Below are positions 59,948 to 64,000 of a stretch of DNA of 64,000 bases, piece by piece. The stretch is from Rhizophagus irregularis. Taxonomy: Eukaryota; Glomeromycota; Glomeromycetes; Glomerales; Glomeraceae. The stretch covers positions 5,146,001 to 5,210,000 of the forward strand of contig NC_089430.1 in NCBI RefSeq assembly GCF_026210795.1, given 5' to 3'. The position numbers were made by a program, and so were the translations under genes. The notes under the pieces are model-generated. The model was given only the letters and a program-made list of their open reading frames with translations, ran no database searches and was not told the origin of the DNA. How positions within the stretch are numbered: position 1 is the stretch's first letter; each line of letters starts with the position of its first letter.

Positions 59948-61321
59948 TGGTCCCTTGTAGAAATGTAAGTCAATTTTTGAGATTTTAAACTTATTTTTTT
60001 TTCGCATTTAGTACTAATCTTCCTTTTTTTTATAGATTTTGTCTTCATTTTAGCCTTCGGACGTTTGGAAATTCGCGTTTCTGTTTAGAAGGCCAAAAAA
60101 TGTGTGACGCGTCAGCTTTTTGACTCAGGATTTTACTATTTAGCAAAACACTAATTTTTTATTAATTTTTTTTTATTTTAACGAACTTTACTAAAAGTTC
60201 ATTTCTTTTCTTTTTTAGGCGGTTCTTCAGCTCTTCAACAAGGGATTTCAGTAAGACAATATGATGATATTTTTATTTCTTTATTTCTTTAACGAAAGTT
60301 AACATTCATTTTTTCTTCTTTCTTTAGGCGTTTCTTTCGGTCTTGAAAAGGAGATTAGTGTGTTTAATTTTTTTTGACTTGGGATTTTGGTAGGCTAAAT
60401 ATTTTTACTTTAAGTTATTCTTTAACAAAGTTTACTAACTAGCTGTTCATTACTTTTATTTTATAGACGGCCGTTCTTTGAAAGGCGAGTATCTTTTTTT
60501 TATTTTTTTTGTAAGAAATATTGTTCATTTCTTTTTTTTTGTAGGTTCGTTTCGGTTTTAAAACTGAGAAATGGTCCAAATGGTTAGTTTCGCAAAGTTT
60601 CATTTCATTGTGAAGCTTTAATTTCTTTTTTTTGAGAAATGTTATACTAACGTTTCTTCTTTTGTTCTTTGTAGGTACTCTTCAGATTATGTGATTAGAT
60701 TTCGAAGTTTCATTTTGAAACTTCAAATCTTCAGTTTTTTTTAATATTTTTAAAGAAATGTAACGTTTCTTTATTTATTTTTTTTGTAGGTTCCCTTCAG
60801 CTTTCGATTTTGGGTTGGAATGCCAGGTAAGCTTCGAAGAAGCTATCTTTTTAGTTTTCTAAAAATGTCTTATTAACATTTCTTTATTCTTTTTTGTAGG
60901 TAACTTTGATCTCGGATTGATATTACGGGTGGTTTCAAAATATGTTTCGTACTGATTTCATTATGAAACTTTAAAATATTTTTTTGCTTTTTAAAAGGAA
61001 CGTTTCTAACGTTCTTTATTTTTATTTTTTTTGTAGGTTTTGTGATTCAACATTCCAAAACAGTAAAATAATGGTAAGTTTCTTATTACAAAACTTAATT
61101 TTATTTTTGTTTTTTACTAAGAAACGTTCGTTCTAACGTTTCTTTTTTACTTTTTTATTTTAGGTACTTTGGAGTTTCAAGTTCATTAATTCGCTGAATC
61201 TCGAACTGGTAAGTTTCTTAACTTACCTTTTTTATTTTTTCAGAAACGTTTAACGTTTCTTTTCTTTTTTTCTTGTAGGCTTTAAGACTATTTGGGTGTA
61301 AAGTGTAAACTTCACTTGTTT
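59948..61321 (+). ncRNA. Candidate multi-mini-exon transcript, apparently non-coding
   Basis: Twelve strong 3' splice sites end at 59947, 60035, 60218, 60327, 60466, 60544, 60674, 60789, 60899, 61036, 61163 and 61278. Most are a TTTCTT..TTTTGTAG tract preceded at about 25-35 nt by a (C/T)TAAC branch-point-like word (60434, 60645, 61005, 61132). Donors pair with most: 59965 gtaagt, 60251 gtaaga, 60358 gtgtgt, 60489 gtatct, 60583 gttagt, 60827 gtaagc, 60932 gtttca, 61074 gtaagt, 61209 gtaagt. Resulting exons are 22-45 nt (60219-60250, 60328-60357, 60467-60488, 60545-60582, 60790-60826, 60900-60931, 61037-61073, 61164-61208). Exon starts resemble each other (G(G)T(T/A)C..CTTC(A/G)G), suggesting tandem duplication of one exon-intron unit. 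Exon lengths are not multiples of three and contain stops, so I infer a non-coding RNA. Transcription is not shown. Confidence 0.5.
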
Positions 61322-63225
61322 GTTTAGATTAGTATATATTTAGTATAGATTTAAAAATGTATCATTTGTTATTGAATAACTGAATGCGATAAATAAAATA
61401 ATCTAACTTAATTATGTAATCATGAATAAATACAATGATATTTAACTATAGATAATATAACAATTTAACCTGTAATGATAATTATCGATTTTTAACTATA
61501 GAGATAAATATCGATTTTTAACAGTATTGATGATTATTGTCAATTTAATCTAATTTATCCATATCGAAACTACTTGACGAGTGCGATTATTATCGATATA
61601 TGTCATGTGATATTTTCATCGATATATATCCCCTGAAAAAATTTCCTGATGCAACCAATTTCTTTCATTCTCGCCTTTCTTCTTCTCTTACCTGTCCTTT
61701 TCTTACCCTTTCCCTTTCATCTTTCTTTACTTTAAGTTTCGGAGGGCAATCGAGATGTTGGAACATGCTGCGTATTATATTTATATTTACTTGAAGAATA
61801 AGTAAATTGTGAAGATGCAACAAATTGACTCTTAATTGACCCGCTTATAAAATATTTATTGAATTTTATAAAGAACTTAGCAATTAATGAAATTAATGGA
61901 TATAAAAATGTTAGCATAAAAAAAACCTTAAATTATGTGATTGATGCCATTGGTTTATTAGGCGTTAAATAATCACTTAAATTCAAAAAAAGATTTATCA
62001 TTTAAGTTTAAACTAATTTTTGTTTGAACACTCAACTTCCACTTTCACTCTGTCTTCACATGCAACAGTTAAACTTTTGATTGATTTAATCTAACCCGCT
62101 ATTTTGCAATTAAACTAGAAAGTTTCATATTTACGTTATCTATTATTGCACAAATTTTAAATTAAATGATAAAAACTTCATAAGAAATGAAATTAGCGTC
62201 CACCAAATAATATCAGCTAGTATGATTGTGCGAAACGCAGTTTTTTCTAATTAATTTTGGCAAACTAAAGTTCTAAAATGAACTGAAAAAGAAGTTCAAA
62301 AAATTGCGTATAGATCGAGTAGCTTCATTCCAGATCCCGTATTCATTATATCACTTTCATTATCAGATAGTTCAATCTTTTTTTATTTATTTTTCACGCA
62401 AGCATCTTCAACGCTGGTGTGTGGAGTAGAGGTTTGCATTTGGGCATATTTTGAAACCCGGACCGGCCCAGACTCGGACAGATATTCTTATAAAATTGTG
62501 TTTTCATGTTTTTATTGTTTGTTTTGAAAAAAGTTGTATATAATAATATACAGTGATTTCCAGCAAAATAAGATTTACATAGGACCCCCGAGAAATACTT
62601 AAAAAGAGCGGTGCATAAAAAGGCAACAATACAGAGTTTGCGTAGAACGAACAAAAATAACGGGCAGATCCTTCCTTTCTTGGATAATTCCAGGCGGCAT
62701 TATGTAATTCTGACACTGAAGGAACGCGTAGGGTCGGTAGGGATAAAGTAAACGATGATATGGCGTTCTTTTAGCCAAGTTAAATCAGTATAATTCTGGC
62801 CTACTTATACATCTGGAGGAATACGGTATAACACCATACGTCTATTTACAGTAATCTGTAAAGTATAAAAAATAATAAAATAAATTTTTAATTTATAATA
62901 TAAGGACATTACAGATTTACAACTTAAAACTTTATTTAACGTTATTCTCGGTCAAAAACCGCACTGCTGTTAATCACAATGTAAATAAATAAATTTGAAT
63001 CCCTCCATCTTATACTAAAAGTTATTAATTATAGTAAATATCTTGTAAACAAATATATATATATATATATACTGTATATATATATAAAGCTTGCTATTTT
63101 TAGATTAAGATAAATATTAAGTATGAGTAGAAAAGTAAAATTAATATAACAGAAGATAAACCTACCATCTAGAGAAAGTTTCATATGTATATTACAATAA
63201 ATTTGAATATTTTTTATTAAGCAAT
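61322..63225. other. Intergenic, no gene seen
   Basis: ATCGAT-rich to 61630, a pyrimidine block to 61735, then AT-rich sequence. A GC-richer repeat patch at 62450-62770 carries GGACCCCCGAG and GGCGGCATTATGTAATTCTG words. A (TA)n microsatellite lies at 63055-63085. Confidence 0.4.
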
Positions 63226-63310
63226 ACCTGACGAACCATTGTTAATAATATTATCATTTTGCTCATCATAATCAACAGAATTTTCTGGTCCGGAAATATC
63301 ACCATCAATT
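63226..63310 (-). pseudogene. Relic of a kinase C-terminal tail
   Basis: The minus strand encodes SGPENSVDYDEQNDNIINNG then SS, followed by tcag|gtattg. This matches the PEPKNSDDYYEQNDNII tail of the kinases at 32-58 kb, including the same phase 1 donor. No catalytic domain is found upstream, so it is a fragment. Confidence 0.5.
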
Positions 63311-63614
63311 TTAATTGAGAAGTATAAATTTGTAATGAATAGGTTCACACTTCACATGAAGAGCATTATTTAAGGATGAAATATGATTTTTTTTGCATTT
63401 GACGAATTAAATTTTACTGGAGATCGGAAAAGATATGATTTTTATTTTTAAAGTTTATTGACACGTTTTGCTTTTCTAAAAATAAAGAGGTTCGTAAAAA
63501 CAAGATTTTTTTACTTGTAAAAAATGCAATACACTTGTACGACCTAGAAAAAAATATTAAATATTTTATTAAAATAATGGATGGCATGATAAAAAAATTC
63601 AGTATAGTTAAAAT

Positions 63615-63789
63615 TATACATGCCACCCAAATTATTTTGGACTGCCGTAATTATAAGTAAAATCCCAAATTCAATTATGGCATCCCAAATTATTTTGGCA
63701 CTTTACATAGTAAATTATATATAAACCGAATGAATTATGACATCCCAAATTATAATTATGGCATCCCAAAATAATTTGGGCAGCATGTA
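63615..63789. mobile_element. 175-bp MITE with inverted ends and direct-repeat flanks
   Basis: The left end TATACATGCCACCCAAATTA, then ttttgg, is mirrored by the right end, which read inverted is TACATGCTGCCCAAATTATT, then ttgg. About 26 of 29 bases match over 63612-63640 and 63766-63794. TAGTTAAAAT is directly repeated on both sides (63605-63614, 63790-63799). The interior repeats ATGGCATCCCAAATTAT-like words in both orientations. Confidence 0.7.
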
Positions 63790-64000
63790 TAGTTAAAATA
63801 ATCTTTTTTGATTTCGATTATTATTGTGAAAAACTGAAAAGGTCTAAGGAATTAATGATTAATCTCACACGCTTATAAAAAAATGTAAAAAGGGACTTTG
63901 AAAAAAATAATGACTAATTTTAAATATTAAACAAGGATTAAGGAATTATTGCGTCGATAATTTTATTGTCTATGTTACTTAATAATGTAATATAATTACT
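63790..64000. other. Window end, no gene seen
   Basis: AT-rich sequence without supported features. Confidence 0.4.

Noticed and set aside
59770-59988. 72-aa Ser/Phe-rich frame
   Set aside because: Low-complexity pyrimidine tract, no start context or domain.
60219-61208. snoRNA host-gene interpretation of the mini-exon array
   Set aside because: One intron has an ATGATGA C-box-like word, but no paired CTGA box or terminal stem was found in the introns by eye.
62394-62716. Two minus-strand frames
   Set aside because: Within a GC-richer repeat patch carrying transposon words; mutually overlapping and without domains.

Overview
The window is nuclear DNA from a fungus whose gene families point to an arbuscular-mycorrhizal (Glomeromycotina, Rhizophagus-like) genome. 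The base composition is very AT-rich. Genes carry short (about 70-90 bp) GT-AG introns. There are several TKL-type protein kinases of the expanded glomeromycotan family, recognisable by NWTSGN..DIDKFI, FYGITQDPETKNYMMVL, HRDLHIGN and DMGLCKPAD. An F-box/LRR-like gene, a NYN-domain pseudogene, a SAM-domain pseudogene, a GH47 alpha-mannosidase and two small secreted proteins complete the gene set. Much of the remainder is MITE-like inverted-repeat elements and retroelement debris. Species identity is an inference from family recognition; no search was run.

Layout. 1-0.87 kb: 3' part of a kinase gene whose catalytic HRD has become HKN. 0.9-12.5 kb: gene-poor and repeat-rich, with an S1-like secreted protein gene (4.5-4.8 kb, minus), several terminal-inverted-repeat elements and a decayed SAM-domain gene (7.7-9.0 kb). 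12.5-14.2 kb: a 329-aa unknown ORF followed by a TAAA-repeat tail, possibly a retroelement. 15.3-17.8 kb: an 11-exon GH47 class I alpha-1,2-mannosidase gene. 18.5-19.4 kb: a NYN pseudogene. 22.4-23.1 kb: a long polypurine minisatellite. 27.2-27.6 kb: a two-exon small secreted protein. 28.6-30.1 kb: an F-box protein whose upstream ORF extension is a MITE.

The most striking region is 32.6-58.8 kb, which holds four related kinase genes, A and B on the minus strand and C and D on the plus strand. Gene B is the plain form: one N-lobe exon, one C-lobe exon and a small terminal exon. Genes A, C and D instead carry 4, 7 and 9 tandem N-lobe exons before a single C-lobe exon. Each internal exon is a hybrid. 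It begins with the beta4-beta5 strands that normally open the C-lobe exon, then jumps straight into the Cys-rich leader and beta1-alphaC part of the first exon. All intact internal exons are phase 0 at both ends. The spliced product is therefore a string of complete kinase N-lobes ending in one kinase C-lobe. Gene D stays open through all 11 exons (about 1545 aa) and gene A through all 7 (about 889 aa). Gene C is decaying. Internal N-lobes have consistently changed the KGGFG glycine loop to KDEFG-like, suggesting non-catalytic domains. A, C and D also share promoter sequence, so the concatemer form was probably duplicated as a whole locus.

At 59.9-61.3 kb lies a second unusual structure: about 12 regularly spaced strong splice acceptors defining mini-exons of about 22-45 nt with no coding potential. 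The remaining sequence to 64 kb holds a kinase-tail relic and a MITE with near-perfect inverted ends.
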